Shown one piece after another: positions 32,895-42,327 of a DNA stretch of 64,000 nt (its first letter is position 1; the number at the start of each line of letters is the position of its first letter). Source of the stretch: Azospirillum fermentarium (GTDB lineage: Bacteria > Pseudomonadota > Alphaproteobacteria > Azospirillales > Azospirillaceae); the NCBI RefSeq assembly GCF_025961205.1, contig NZ_JAOQNH010000003.1:186001-250000 (forward strand), given 5' to 3'. Under the pieces are notes generated by a model. The model ran no database searches and was not told where the DNA came from. It saw nothing but the letters and a program-made list of their open reading frames with translations. Both the position numbers and the translations under genes were made by a program.

Positions 32895-33989
32895 GTGCCA
32901 CGCGCGATTGATGCCACGGCCCGGCCGGTGTGCCGGCCGCCCACGCGGCGCCGCTTCCTGACCGCGGCGGCGGGTCTGGCGGCGTGTGCCCTGATCCCGG
33001 GGGCCGGGTGGGCCCAGGATCCGCCGGGCCTGCGTTTCTTCCGCATCGGCACCGGCACCACCGCCGGCACCTATTTCCCCATCGGCGGGCTGATCGCCAA
33101 CGCCATTTCCAGCCCCCCCGGCGCCCGCCCGTGCGACAAGGGCGGAAGCTGCGGCGTGCAGGGGCTGGTGGCGGTGGCCCAGGCGACGGCGGGCAGCGTG
33201 GAAAACCTCAACCTGCTGATGAGCGGCGGGGTGGAGGCGGCGATGGCCCAGGCCGATGTCGCCCATGCCGCCTACACCGGCACCGGCGTGTTCCAGGGCC
33301 GCCCGGCCTTTGACGGGCTGCGCGCCATCGGCACCTTGTATGTGGAGGCGCTGCACGCCGTGGTGCGCGCCGAGAGCGACATCTTCGAACCCGGCGACTT
33401 CCGCAACCACGCCGTGGCGCTGGGCGACGAGGGGTCGGGCACGCTGGTGGAGGCGCGTCTGGCGCTGGCCGCCTATGGCGTGCGGGAAACCGACCTGACG
33501 CCCCTGTACCTCAAGCCCGGAACCGGCGCCGAACGGGTGGCGAGCGGGGAGATCGACGCCTTCTTCATCGTCGGCGGCGCCCCGGTGGGGGCGGTCAGCG
33601 ATCTGGCCGAGCGGCGGTTGATCCGTCTGATTCCCTTTGCCGGGCCGGAGGCCGACCGGCTGCGCACCCAGCACCGCTTCCTGACCGCCACGGTGATTCC
33701 CGACGGCATCTATCCCGGGGTTCTGGCCACGCCCACGCTGGGGGTGGGGGCCGAATTGCTGGTGCGGGCCGACGTTCCCGCCGATCTGGTCCATGGCATC
33801 ACCCGCGCCCTGTGGCACGAGAACACCCGCCGCCTGCTGGTGGAAGGCCACCCGCGGGGCAAGCTGATCGACCCGGCCAACGCCGCCGCCAACACATCCG
33901 TTCCCCTGCACGAGGGGGCCGTGCGTTATTACCGGGAGGCCGGGCTGCTGGGGACCGCCGCCGGCGAGCCGGCCGCCACCATCCGCTGA
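32895..33989 (+). CDS. TAXI-family TRAP transporter solute receptor
   Basis: The GTG at 32895, with GGGGAAG upstream, gives 364 residues. A Tat-like signal (TRRRFLTAAAGLAACALIPG) is followed by the TAXI signature region FFRIGTGTTAGTYFPIGGLI, then DLTPLYLKPG and LIPFAGPEADRL. TAXI receptors bind small acids such as 2-oxoglutarate or glutamate for a fused TRAP permease. No DctQM-type permease gene is in the window, so it must use a distant one or have another role. It lies between two proteases, which is unusual for a transport gene. Confidence 0.85.
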   Translation: MPRAIDATARPVCRPPTRRRFLTAAAGLAACALIPGAGWAQDPPGLRFFRIGTGTTAGTYFPIGGLIANAISSPPGARPCDKGGSCGVQGLVAVAQATAGSVENLNLLMSGGVEAAMAQADVAHAAYTGTGVFQGRPAFDGLRAIGTLYVEALHAVVRAESDIFEPGDFRNHAVALGDEGSGTLVEARLALAAYGVRETDLTPLYLKPGTGAERVASGEIDAFFIVGGAPVGAVSDLAERRLIRLIPFAGPEADRLRTQHRFLTATVIPDGIYPGVLATPTLGVGAELLVRADVPADLVHGITRALWHENTRRLLVEGHPRGKLIDPANAAANTSVPLHEGAVRYYREAGLLGTAAGEPAATIR

Positions 33990-34046
33990 CCTCTGCCCTC
34001 CGCCCGCTGACCTCCCTGCTCTTTCTTGACCGACGGACCGCCGCCC

Positions 34047-36020
34047 ATGCCGACCGTTGCCCCTTACGGGACGTGGACCTCCCCCTTCACCGCCCGCCGT
34101 CTGGCCGAGGCCGGCATCGGCCTGCGCGCGCCGTACCGCCGCGGCGGTTCCGTGTTCTGGCTGGAAGGCCGCCCGGCGGACGCAGGGCGCACGGTGCCGG
34201 TGTGCCGGGCCGCCGACGGCACGGTGCGCGACCTGCTGCCCGCCGGCTGGGACGTGCGCGGCCGGGTGCATGAATACGGCGGCGGCGACATCGCCCATCT
34301 GGTCGATGGGTTCGTCTTCGCCAACGGCGCCGATCAGGCGCTGTACCGGGTGGCCGGCGACGGGGCGCCGGTGGCGCTGACCACCCCCGGCCTTGACCGT
34401 TACGGCGACCTGACCCCCGATGTCCGCCGGGGCCGGCTGCTGGCCGTGCGCGAACGCCACCCCGCCGAAGGGCATGGGGAGCCGGAAAACGCCATCGTCG
34501 CCATCCCGCTGGACGGGGCGGGCGCGGCCGGAACCGGGATGGACGCCGTGACGGTGCTGGTGGCGGGCGATGATTTCTACGCCTCCCCCCGGCCCAGCCC
34601 GGACGGAAGCCGGCTGGCCTGGATCGCCTGGAACCACCCGGACATGCCATGGGACGCCACCGAACTGCGGGTGGCCGCGGTGGATGCGGCGGGTGCGCCG
34701 GGCACACCGTGCCGCATTGCCGGCGGGCCGGGCGAATCGGTGGTGTCGCCGGTGTGGCTGGACGACGGGCGGCTGGTCTTCGTCTCCGACCGCTCGGGGT
34801 GGTGGAGCCTGTATGTCTGGGACGGGGTGGCGGGCCGCGAGCCGCGCCCGGTCCTGGCGGAGCCCGCCGAGTCGGCGGAATTCGCCCGGCCCCTGTGGGT
34901 GCTGGGCAACCGCGACGTGGTGCCGGCGGGCGGGGCCACGCTCGTCACCGCCTTCACCCGCGACGGGCTGTGGCGCCTGGGCATCGTGGACGTGGACGCC
35001 GGGCGGCTGGACACGGTGGACCTGCCCTACACCATGATCGACGAGCTGAGCGTGGACGGGGGATGCGTCACCTTCCTCGGCGCCGGCCCGGCGGAGGTGC
35101 AGGTGGTGGCCACCCTCGACCTTGCCACCCGCGCGCTGGGCGTGGAGCGGCGGGCGGCGGCCCCGGTGGAGGCGGGGTATGTGTCCATCCCCCGGCCCAT
35201 CCGCTTTCCCACGGGGGACGCGGGCGGGGCGGTGGCCCACGCCTTCTATTACCCGCCGGCCAACCGCGACTACATCGGGCCGCGGGGGGAAAAGCCGCCG
35301 CTGATCGTGCGCAGCCACGGCGGCCCCACCGCCGCCGCCGGCACCGGCTTCACGCCCAAGATCCAGTATTGGACCAGCCGGGGCTTTGCCGTGGTGGATG
35401 TGAACTACCGCGGCAGCACCGGCTATGGCCGCGCCTACCGCGATGCGCTGAAGGGGGCGTGGGGCATCGCCGACGTGGCCGATTGCGTGGCCGCCGCCCG
35501 CCACCTCGCCGCCGAGGGGCTGGTGGACCCGCAGCGGCTGATCATCACCGGCAGCAGCGCGGGGGGCTACACCACCTTGTGCGCCGTGACCTTCCACGGC
35601 ACCTTCCGCGCCGGGGCCAGCCATTACGGCATCAGCGACCTGGAGACGCTGGCCACCGACACCCACAAGTTCGAGGCCCGCTATCTGGACAGTCTGGTGG
35701 GCCCGTACCCGGACCGGCGCGATCTCTACGTTGCCCGCTCGCCCATCCACGCGGTGGACCGGCTGGCGGTGCCGATGGTGTTCTTCCAGGGCTTGCAGGA
35801 CAAGGTGGTCCCCCCCGATCAGGCCCGGCTGATGGTGGACGCCATCGAGGCCAAGGGGCTGCCGGTGGCCTATGTCACCTTCCCCGAGGAACGCCACGGA
35901 TTCCGCCGTGCCGAGAGCATCACCGCGGCGTTGGAGGGGGAGTTGTACTTCTACGGGCGGGTGTTCGGCTTCATCCCCGCCGACCCGCTGCCCCCCATCC
36001 CGATCCGCAATCTGGGTTGA
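34047..36020 (+). CDS. S9 family prolyl oligopeptidase-like peptidase
   Basis: A 657-residue protein from ATG 34047. An N-terminal beta-propeller (about 30-380, with repeats such as DFYASPRPSPDGSRLAWIAW) precedes an alpha/beta hydrolase domain. The catalytic Ser is in GSSAGGYTTLCAV, the Asp in the QDKVVPPDQ region and the His in ERHGFR. GSTGYGRAYRDALKGAWG is typical of the S9C acylaminoacyl/dipeptidyl peptidase group. No signal peptide is seen, so it is cytoplasmic. It cleaves short peptides, probably as a peptide-scavenging enzyme. The 112-base gap to the convergent kinase gene has GC-rich inverted repeats. Confidence 0.88.
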   Translation: MPTVAPYGTWTSPFTARRLAEAGIGLRAPYRRGGSVFWLEGRPADAGRTVPVCRAADGTVRDLLPAGWDVRGRVHEYGGGDIAHLVDGFVFANGADQALYRVAGDGAPVALTTPGLDRYGDLTPDVRRGRLLAVRERHPAEGHGEPENAIVAIPLDGAGAAGTGMDAVTVLVAGDDFYASPRPSPDGSRLAWIAWNHPDMPWDATELRVAAVDAAGAPGTPCRIAGGPGESVVSPVWLDDGRLVFVSDRSGWWSLYVWDGVAGREPRPVLAEPAESAEFARPLWVLGNRDVVPAGGATLVTAFTRDGLWRLGIVDVDAGRLDTVDLPYTMIDELSVDGGCVTFLGAGPAEVQVVATLDLATRALGVERRAAAPVEAGYVSIPRPIRFPTGDAGGAVAHAFYYPPANRDYIGPRGEKPPLIVRSHGGPTAAAGTGFTPKIQYWTSRGFAVVDVNYRGSTGYGRAYRDALKGAWGIADVADCVAAARHLAAEGLVDPQRLIITGSSAGGYTTLCAVTFHGTFRAGASHYGISDLETLATDTHKFEARYLDSLVGPYPDRRDLYVARSPIHAVDRLAVPMVFFQGLQDKVVPPDQARLMVDAIEAKGLPVAYVTFPEERHGFRRAESITAALEGELYFYGRVFGFIPADPLPPIPIRNLG

Positions 36021-36132
36021 GGCCCGGCGCTCCTGCGGCCATTGAGGCCGCGGCCAAGGGCGCGGATGCGCCCGCCCGGCGAGGGGAAGACAAAGGTTAC
36101 ACCATCGTGCCTCATATGGGAGGCGCGATGGC

Positions 36133-37215
36133 CTAGTCCGGCCACGTCAGCGCGATGACGGTGCCGCCCGCCGTGCCGGCGCGGCACACCGCCTCTCCCC
36201 CATGGGCTCGGGCGACGGCCTTCACCACGGCCAGCCCCAGGCCGCTGCCGCTGCCCGGCCGGGCCTCCGGCCCGCGGCAGAACGCGTCGAACACGCCCTG
36301 TCCGAGGCCGCCGGGCATCCCCGGTCCGGTGTCTTCGACCTCAAGGCACGCCACGCCCCCGTTCGTCAGGAAGCGGATGGTCAGGGTGCCGGGATCGGCA
36401 TGGTGGACGGCGTTGTCCAGCAGCGCCAGCAGGGCCTGCCGGATCCGCACCGGATCGCAGACCGTCTCCGCGTCCATCACCCCCAGGACCGGACGGAGAC
36501 CGGCGGCGTGCAGGGCCGGCTCAAAGGCGCTCACCGTGCCGGCGATCGCGGCGGCGATGCCGCCTTGCTCGCGCTGAAGCTCCAGCCGGCCGCTTTCGTC
36601 CAGGGCCAGGACGCGCAGATCCTCCACAAGCCGGCTCAGCCCTTCCACCTGGGCCAGCAGCCCGGAAAAAAGGGCGGGGGTCGGCTGGAACACCCCCTCC
36701 GTCAACCCCTGAAGCCGGCCCCGCAGCACCGTCACCGGCGTCCGCAGCTCGTGGGCGATGGCCGCGTTCCAGAACGCCCGCTCCTTGGCCATGCGGTCCA
36801 GGCGCTCGGCCATGCGGTTGAAATCCTCGACCAGATGGGTGGCCTCGCCCATCGACAGCCCGTCGGCGGCGGCGCGGGCCGACAGATCGCCCTCCGCCAC
36901 CCGGCGCAGGTTGACGGCGACGGAGTTCAGGGGCGTCAGAATCCGCCGCGCCAGCTTGACCGCGGTGACGCCGGCCAGGACCAGCGCCGTGAGCATGGTG
37001 GCCGCCAGCCAGCCCACCTCCACCGACGAGGGCAGCAGGTCGTCGGAGATGCTGGCCGGGAAGTAGGTCAGGGCAACGGCGTAGAATACATAGGTTCCGC
37101 AGACCACCAGCAGGACCGCGCTCGATGCCAGGACCGTCATGGACAGGATGATCTGCCGGCGGAGGCCCGATCGTTTCGGGTCCGCCGCCCTCTGCCGCAA
37201 CGCTGCGGGGATCAT
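36133..37215 (-). CDS. BaeS/AdeS-like HAMP sensor histidine kinase
   Basis: A 360-residue kinase. Two membrane helices (IILSMTVLASSAVLLVVCG and VGWLAATMLTALVLAGV) bracket a short periplasmic loop of about 35 residues. HAMP follows, then the H-box FWNAAIAHELRTPVTVLRG with the phospho-His, then the N-box (LLDNAVHHADPG), DTGPGMPG and GSGLGLAVVK. The small sensing loop suggests detection of envelope or membrane perturbation. Its ATG overlaps the stop of the regulator (ATGA). The pair is divergent from an RND efflux operon, as BaeSR and AdeRS are next to their pumps. Confidence 0.9.
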   Translation of the reverse strand: MIPAALRQRAADPKRSGLRRQIILSMTVLASSAVLLVVCGTYVFYAVALTYFPASISDDLLPSSVEVGWLAATMLTALVLAGVTAVKLARRILTPLNSVAVNLRRVAEGDLSARAAADGLSMGEATHLVEDFNRMAERLDRMAKERAFWNAAIAHELRTPVTVLRGRLQGLTEGVFQPTPALFSGLLAQVEGLSRLVEDLRVLALDESGRLELQREQGGIAAAIAGTVSAFEPALHAAGLRPVLGVMDAETVCDPVRIRQALLALLDNAVHHADPGTLTIRFLTNGGVACLEVEDTGPGMPGGLGQGVFDAFCRGPEARPGSGSGLGLAVVKAVARAHGGEAVCRAGTAGGTVIALTWPD

Positions 37216-37994
37216 GCGCCCCCCAGCCGGTATCCGACGCCGCGGACGTTGACCGGCACACCCACCACCCCCTGCGCCTCCAGCTTCTTGCGCAGCTTGC
37301 TCAGGTGGCTGTCAACGGTCCGTTCCAGCGCCTCCCCCTCGGGCAGGCAGGCGCCGAGGAGTTCGGCCCGGCTGAAGACCCGTTTCGGGGTCCGGGCCAG
37401 ATGAACCAGCAAACGGTATTCGGTCAGGGTGAGGTCGAGTCCCCGTTCGCTCCCGCCGTCCCCGTCGATCAGGGCCTGATGCCCGTCCAGGTCGATCCGC
37501 AGCCGGCCGCAGCGCAGGACGCGGCGCGGTGACTCCCCGCCGTGCACGGCCGTCCGGCGCAGCACGGCCTGCACCCGCGCGACCACCTCCGCCGGGTTGA
37601 ACGGCTTCACCACGTAATCGTCGGCGCCGATGCGCAGCCCCATCAGCTTGTCGATGTCCTGGTCCAGCGCCGTCAGCATGATGACCGGGGTGTCGCCGCG
37701 GTGGCGGACCTCGGACAGCACCTGCCACCCGTCCAGCCTGGGCATCTGCACGTCGAGCAGCAGCAGGTCGGGCCGGAGCGACAGGTGGAGATCCAGGGTC
37801 CGCCGCCCGTCCCCGGCCCGGACGACGCGCATCCCGGCCCGCTCCAGATAGGCGGTCAGGATATCCGCGATGTCCGGGTCGTCCTCGGCCACCAGAATCA
37901 TCGCCCCCGCTTCCGGCGGCTCCGCCTTCGGCATGCCGTCCGCCGCTGTGCCCGTCATCGCCGTCCCGCCCGGTTTTTCCGCGATCTCCATCAT
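37212..37994 (-). CDS. OmpR-family response regulator
   Basis: The ATG at 37994 is preceded by GGAG; other ATGs at 38006 and 37958 are possible. The receiver has LVAEDDPDIADIL, phospho-Asp in LLLLDVQMPRLDG, and the K of VVKPFNPAEVVARV. A winged-helix DNA-binding domain follows (LTEYRLLVHLARTPKRVFSR, TVDSHLSKLRKKLE). It has about 260 residues. Regulators of this type (BaeR, AdeR) activate adjacent RND pumps, and the 110-base divergent gap to the adaptor gene is the natural binding site. Confidence 0.92.
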   Translation of the reverse strand: MMEIAEKPGGTAMTGTAADGMPKAEPPEAGAMILVAEDDPDIADILTAYLERAGMRVVRAGDGRRTLDLHLSLRPDLLLLDVQMPRLDGWQVLSEVRHRGDTPVIMLTALDQDIDKLMGLRIGADDYVVKPFNPAEVVARVQAVLRRTAVHGGESPRRVLRCGRLRIDLDGHQALIDGDGGSERGLDLTLTEYRLLVHLARTPKRVFSRAELLGACLPEGEALERTVDSHLSKLRKKLEAQGVVGVPVNVRGVGYRLGGA

Positions 37995-38104
37995 ATCTCC
38001 ACACACCCGCGACCGAAACGCAACCGTCCTGCCCCATGCCAGGGCCGGGCGCCCGCCATGGGGTGAGAGGTGCCCGATTCTCTTGGCCGAGGACGAGCGG
38101 AGAC

Positions 38105-39163
38105 ATGAACCGGATCTTTCTTATGGGCACCGTGCTTGCGGGGGTGGCGGCCTTTGCGGGGGTCTCGCTTTCCGGCAGCGGGGCGGAGCCCGGCCCGCCA
38201 ACGGTCACCCGGACGGCTGCGGACACGATGCTGAGCGTCACCGTCACGGCGCCCCGTGAGAAAACCGCCGTCGAGCGGGTGCCCGCCACCGGACTGCTCG
38301 TCCCCCGCGAGGAGGCCGCGGTCATGGCCGAGGTGGCGAACGTCCGCATCCTGGGCGTGGCGGCGGAGGTGGGGGACCGGGTCCGCCGGGGCGACAGGCT
38401 TGCCGTCCTCGACGCCGAGAGCCTGCGGCTGCAGGTCCAGCAGATGGAGGCGGACCACGCCAAGGCCCGCGACGAGTACGCGCGGGTCAATTCCATCAGG
38501 GACAGCGGTGCGGTCAGCAAGAGCATCGTCACCGAGAAGAAAAGCGCGCTGGAGGCGGCGAAGGCCAGGCTGGACGAGGCCAGGCTGGCCTTGCGCCGCA
38601 CCGTCGTCACGGCGCCCGAGGACGGAACCGTGTTCGAGCGCCGCGCCACGGCCGGAACGGTCACCGCGGCCGGCGAGCCGCTTTTCCGCATCGCCAAGGG
38701 CGGTGAGGTGGAGGCGGACCTCCGTGTCCCCGAGGGGGACGCGGGCCGGGTGCCGCCGCAGGGGCGGGTGGCGCTGTCGCTGCCGGGCCTCGACACCCCG
38801 GTGGCCGGCACGGTGCGTCTGGTGACGCCGCGGATCGACGCGTCCGACCGCTCCGCCTCGGTCCGGGTGTCGATCGCCGGGGACCGGCCGCTGATGATCG
38901 GCGCCTTCGTTCACGGCGCCGTCGATCTGGCCACGGTCACGGCCTTCGCCGTTCCCTCCACCGCGGTGCAGCGCGATGCCCAAGGGGCGTTCGTCTGGGC
39001 CGTCGAGGACGGTGGGCGGGTGGTCCGCCGCCCGGTCCTGCCGCTGCTGCGGCAGGACGGCCTGACCCTGGTGGATGGCGTCACCGCGGGTCTGAACGTC
39101 GTCGCCCGGGCGGGATCCCTTCTGCGCTCCGGCGACCGGGTGAAGACGGTGGAGGCCCGCTGA
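38105..39163 (+). CDS. RND efflux periplasmic adaptor (membrane fusion protein)
   Basis: A 352-residue protein with an N-terminal signal/anchor (NRIFLMGTVLAGVAAFAGVS), lipoyl halves around VRRGDRLAVLDAES and APEDGTVFERRATAGT, and a helical hairpin (about 110-165, LQVQQMEADHAKARDEY). Beta-barrel and membrane-proximal domains follow. It bridges the inner-membrane RND permease and the outer-membrane channel encoded next. No lipobox cysteine is evident near the N-terminus. It is the first gene of the operon and divergent from the two-component genes. Confidence 0.92.
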   Translation: MNRIFLMGTVLAGVAAFAGVSLSGSGAEPGPPTVTRTAADTMLSVTVTAPREKTAVERVPATGLLVPREEAAVMAEVANVRILGVAAEVGDRVRRGDRLAVLDAESLRLQVQQMEADHAKARDEYARVNSIRDSGAVSKSIVTEKKSALEAAKARLDEARLALRRTVVTAPEDGTVFERRATAGTVTAAGEPLFRIAKGGEVEADLRVPEGDAGRVPPQGRVALSLPGLDTPVAGTVRLVTPRIDASDRSASVRVSIAGDRPLMIGAFVHGAVDLATVTAFAVPSTAVQRDAQGAFVWAVEDGGRVVRRPVLPLLRQDGLTLVDGVTAGLNVVARAGSLLRSGDRVKTVEAR

Positions 39164-39166
39164 GCG

Positions 39167-42100
39167 ATGCCCATGCCGGTCTCAACCTGGGCGATCCGCA
39201 ATCCCATTCCGCCCATCGTGCTGTTTCTCGCGCTGACCGTGGGCGGGCTGGCCGCTTTCCGGGCGCTGCCCGTCAACAACATGCCCAACATGGTTCTGCC
39301 GGCCGTCAGCGTGACGGTCGGCCAGCCGGGCACCGCGCCGACGGAGATCGAGACCCAGATCACCCGCCGTGTGGAGGGTGCCCTGGCGGGGCTGCACGGG
39401 GTCAAGCGCATCACCTCGAAGATCGCGGAGGAGACCTCCGTCACCACCGTCGAATTCCATCTCGACACCGGCATCGACCGTGCGATGAGCGACGTCCGGG
39501 ACGCCGTTGCCAACATCCGCGACCAGTTGCCCCGCTCGATCCAGGACCCCCAGATCCGGCGGGAGGAGGCCGACGGCGCCGAACTGCTGGTGTTCAGCGC
39601 CGAGGCCCCCGGCCTGCGGTCCGAGGATCTCGCGTGGTTCGTGGACGATGCCGTCACCCGCGCGCTGCTGTCCGTTCCGGGCGTGGCGAAGGTGCGCCGC
39701 CAGGGCGGCACCGCTCACGAGATCACCGTCACCCTCGACCCGGCCCGTCTTGCCGCCTTCGGCGTTTCCGCCGCCGAGGTCAGCCGCCAGCTTGCCGTGA
39801 CCGGCGCCGACCTTCCCGGCGGGCGGCTGGTTCAGGAGGAAACGGAGCACAGCCTGCGGACCCTTGGCGGCATGCGGTCGGTGGCGGCTCTGCGCGACCT
39901 GTGGATCGGCCTCGGGCCCGGACGCGGTGTGCGCCTGGGCACCATCGCCGAGGTGACCGACGGCGGTGCGGAGCCCCGTTCGGTCACGCGCCTGGACGGC
40001 ACGCCGGCCGTCACCGTCTCCGTCTTCCGCACCAAGGGGGCCAGCGAACTGACCGTCGGCGCGGCCGTCGTCCAGGCGCTGGAAGAGATCGGGGCGGCCA
40101 ACCCCGGCGTCGCGTTCAAGGAGATCTTCTCCCTCGTCACCTTCACGCGGACGAGCTTCGATTCGACGCTGTACGCCTTTTTCGAAGGGGCGGTGCTGAC
40201 GGTCCTGACCGTCTTCCTTTTCCTGCGCGACGGGCGGGCGACGGCGCTGGCGGCGGTCACCATTCCGCTTTCGATCATCCCGACGTTCCTGGTCATCCAT
40301 TTCCTGGGCTTCTCGCTGAACGTCGTCAGCCTGATGGCGGTTTCGCTCGTCACCGGCGTGCTCGTCGATGACGCCATCGTCGAGATCGAGAACATCCACC
40401 GCCACATGGCCGATGCCCGGCGCCCCTATGACGCCGCGGTGATCGCCGCCGACGAAATCGGGCTGGCGGTGGTGGCGACCACGGCGGTGATCGGGGCCGT
40501 GTTTCTGCCCGTCAGCTTCATGGGCGGCGTGGTCGGCCAGTTCTTCGCCCAGTTCGGCATCACGGTGTCGGTCGCCGCCTTCTTCTCCCTGGCGGTCGCG
40601 CGCCTGCTGACGCCGATGCTCGCCGCCTATCTTCTGAAAGCGCCCGCCCGCCAAGGCGCTGGGCCCGGCGGCTGGACCGTGCGCTACCGCCGGCTGGTCG
40701 AATGGACGCTGGACAACCGGGGCAAGACGCTGGGGATCGCCGCCCTCAGCGTGATCCTGTCGTTCGGCCTGCTGCCGTCCCTTTCGATGGGGTATCTGCC
40801 GTACGAGGATTATTCGCAGTCGAGCATGACGGTCGAGCTTCCGCGCGGGTCCACCCTGGCGCAGACGGACGCGGCGGCGCAGCAAATGGCGGGGATCCTG
40901 CGGGCACGCCCCGAGGTGATGCATGTGCTGACCACCGCGGGCGGCGAATCCGGCGTCAATACCGCCAGCGTCGAGATCAGGCTGGTGCCGCCGGGGATGC
41001 GGACCATCAGCCAGCGGACGTTCGAAAGCCTGGTGCTGCCGGACCTGGCGGCCGTCCCCGACGTCCGGGTCACCGTCGCCAACGCCGCCGGCGCCAAGGA
41101 CATCAGCATCGCCGTGACGGGCGAGAACCCCGAGGCGCTGGACGCGGCGGCGCGGGCCATCGAACGCGGCATGCGGGGCATCGACGGCCTGACCAGCGTG
41201 GGCAGCACCGCGCCGTCGGAGCAGCCGGAAATCGTCATCGTTCCCGATTTCGCCAAGGCCGCCCAGCTCGGCGTCACGGTGCAGGCGCTGAGCGATGCCG
41301 TGACCATCGCAACCATCGGCGACAGCGAGGCGAATCTGGCCAGGCTTTCCCGCGACGGGCGCCCCCTTCCCATCCGCGCGCGTCTGGCGTCCGGCCCGGC
41401 CACGACGCTCGACACCGTGCGCGGCCTGCGCCTTCCCACCGCCGCGGGCGGATCGGTGGCGCTGTCGGCGGTGGCCGACGTCCGGTTCGGATTCGGCCCG
41501 GCCAGCATCGAACGGTACGGACGCCGCCGCAAGATCGCGGTCGAAGCCAACCTCGACGGCCTGTCCCTCGGCGATGCGCTGGAGCGGATCCACGCCCTGC
41601 CGGCCATGCGGTCCCTGCCCGCGGGTGTTGCGGTCCGCAACACCGGGGACGCGGAGGATATGGCCGATCTGTTCTCGCGCTTCCTGGGCGCCATCGCGGC
41701 GGGGCTGCTGGCCGTCTATGCGATCCAGGTTCTGCTCTACAAGGACTGGATCCAGCCCTTCACCCGCATGGCCGCCCTGCCCCTGTCGATCGGGGGGGCC
41801 TTCCTGGCCCTGTTGCTGACCGGGACGGATCTCAACATGCCGGCGGCGATCGGTCTTCTGATGCTGATGGGCATCGCCGACAAGAATTCCATCCTGCTCG
41901 TCGATTCCATGGTGGAACGCCTGCGCCAGGGCGTTCCGCGGCGGACGGCGATCGTGGAGGCCTGTTCGGTGCGGGCGCGGCCCATCGTCATGACCTCGCT
42001 GGCCATGCTGGCCGGCATGCTGCCCATTGCCCTGGGCATCGGCCTCGATACGGCGTTCCGCGCGCCCATGGCCGTTGCGGTGGTCGGGGGGCTGATCTCG

Positions 42101-42196
42101 TCCACGCTGCTCAGCCTCGTCTTCGTGCCCGTGCTGTTCGATTGCGTGCGGGATTTCGAGGACTGGCTGCTGCCACGCCTCCGGCGGCTGCTGTGA
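39167..42196 (+). CDS. RND efflux permease, HAE-1-like
   Basis: A 1009-residue, 12-helix RND transporter starting 3 bases after the adaptor stop. Helix 4 carries VLVDDAIVEIENIHRHM with the paired Asp residues of the proton relay. The start is WAIRNPIPPIVLFLALTVGG, and helices 10-12 include MLMGIADKNSILLVDSMVER. It forms a trimer that moves drugs, dyes or other amphiphiles from periplasm or inner leaflet, driven by protons. It is somewhat shorter than AcrB (about 1049). Substrate range cannot be deduced. Confidence 0.95.
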   Translation: MPMPVSTWAIRNPIPPIVLFLALTVGGLAAFRALPVNNMPNMVLPAVSVTVGQPGTAPTEIETQITRRVEGALAGLHGVKRITSKIAEETSVTTVEFHLDTGIDRAMSDVRDAVANIRDQLPRSIQDPQIRREEADGAELLVFSAEAPGLRSEDLAWFVDDAVTRALLSVPGVAKVRRQGGTAHEITVTLDPARLAAFGVSAAEVSRQLAVTGADLPGGRLVQEETEHSLRTLGGMRSVAALRDLWIGLGPGRGVRLGTIAEVTDGGAEPRSVTRLDGTPAVTVSVFRTKGASELTVGAAVVQALEEIGAANPGVAFKEIFSLVTFTRTSFDSTLYAFFEGAVLTVLTVFLFLRDGRATALAAVTIPLSIIPTFLVIHFLGFSLNVVSLMAVSLVTGVLVDDAIVEIENIHRHMADARRPYDAAVIAADEIGLAVVATTAVIGAVFLPVSFMGGVVGQFFAQFGITVSVAAFFSLAVARLLTPMLAAYLLKAPARQGAGPGGWTVRYRRLVEWTLDNRGKTLGIAALSVILSFGLLPSLSMGYLPYEDYSQSSMTVELPRGSTLAQTDAAAQQMAGILRARPEVMHVLTTAGGESGVNTASVEIRLVPPGMRTISQRTFESLVLPDLAAVPDVRVTVANAAGAKDISIAVTGENPEALDAAARAIERGMRGIDGLTSVGSTAPSEQPEIVIVPDFAKAAQLGVTVQALSDAVTIATIGDSEANLARLSRDGRPLPIRARLASGPATTLDTVRGLRLPTAAGGSVALSAVADVRFGFGPASIERYGRRRKIAVEANLDGLSLGDALERIHALPAMRSLPAGVAVRNTGDAEDMADLFSRFLGAIAAGLLAVYAIQVLLYKDWIQPFTRMAALPLSIGGAFLALLLTGTDLNMPAAIGLLMLMGIADKNSILLVDSMVERLRQGVPRRTAIVEACSVRARPIVMTSLAMLAGMLPIALGIGLDTAFRAPMAVAVVGGLISSTLLSLVFVPVLFDCVRDFEDWLLPRLRRLL

Positions 42197-42327
42197 CGCG
42201 TTCTCTTTTCTTCCCCGTCTCCCCCCGGCCGTTTCGGGCCGAACCCGCAACCCGCAGCCCGGACGGTGGGAACTCTGTCCCGCCGCCGCGGAGCGCCCCC
42301 GGACGCGGGGCGTCAGGGCCGAGGATC

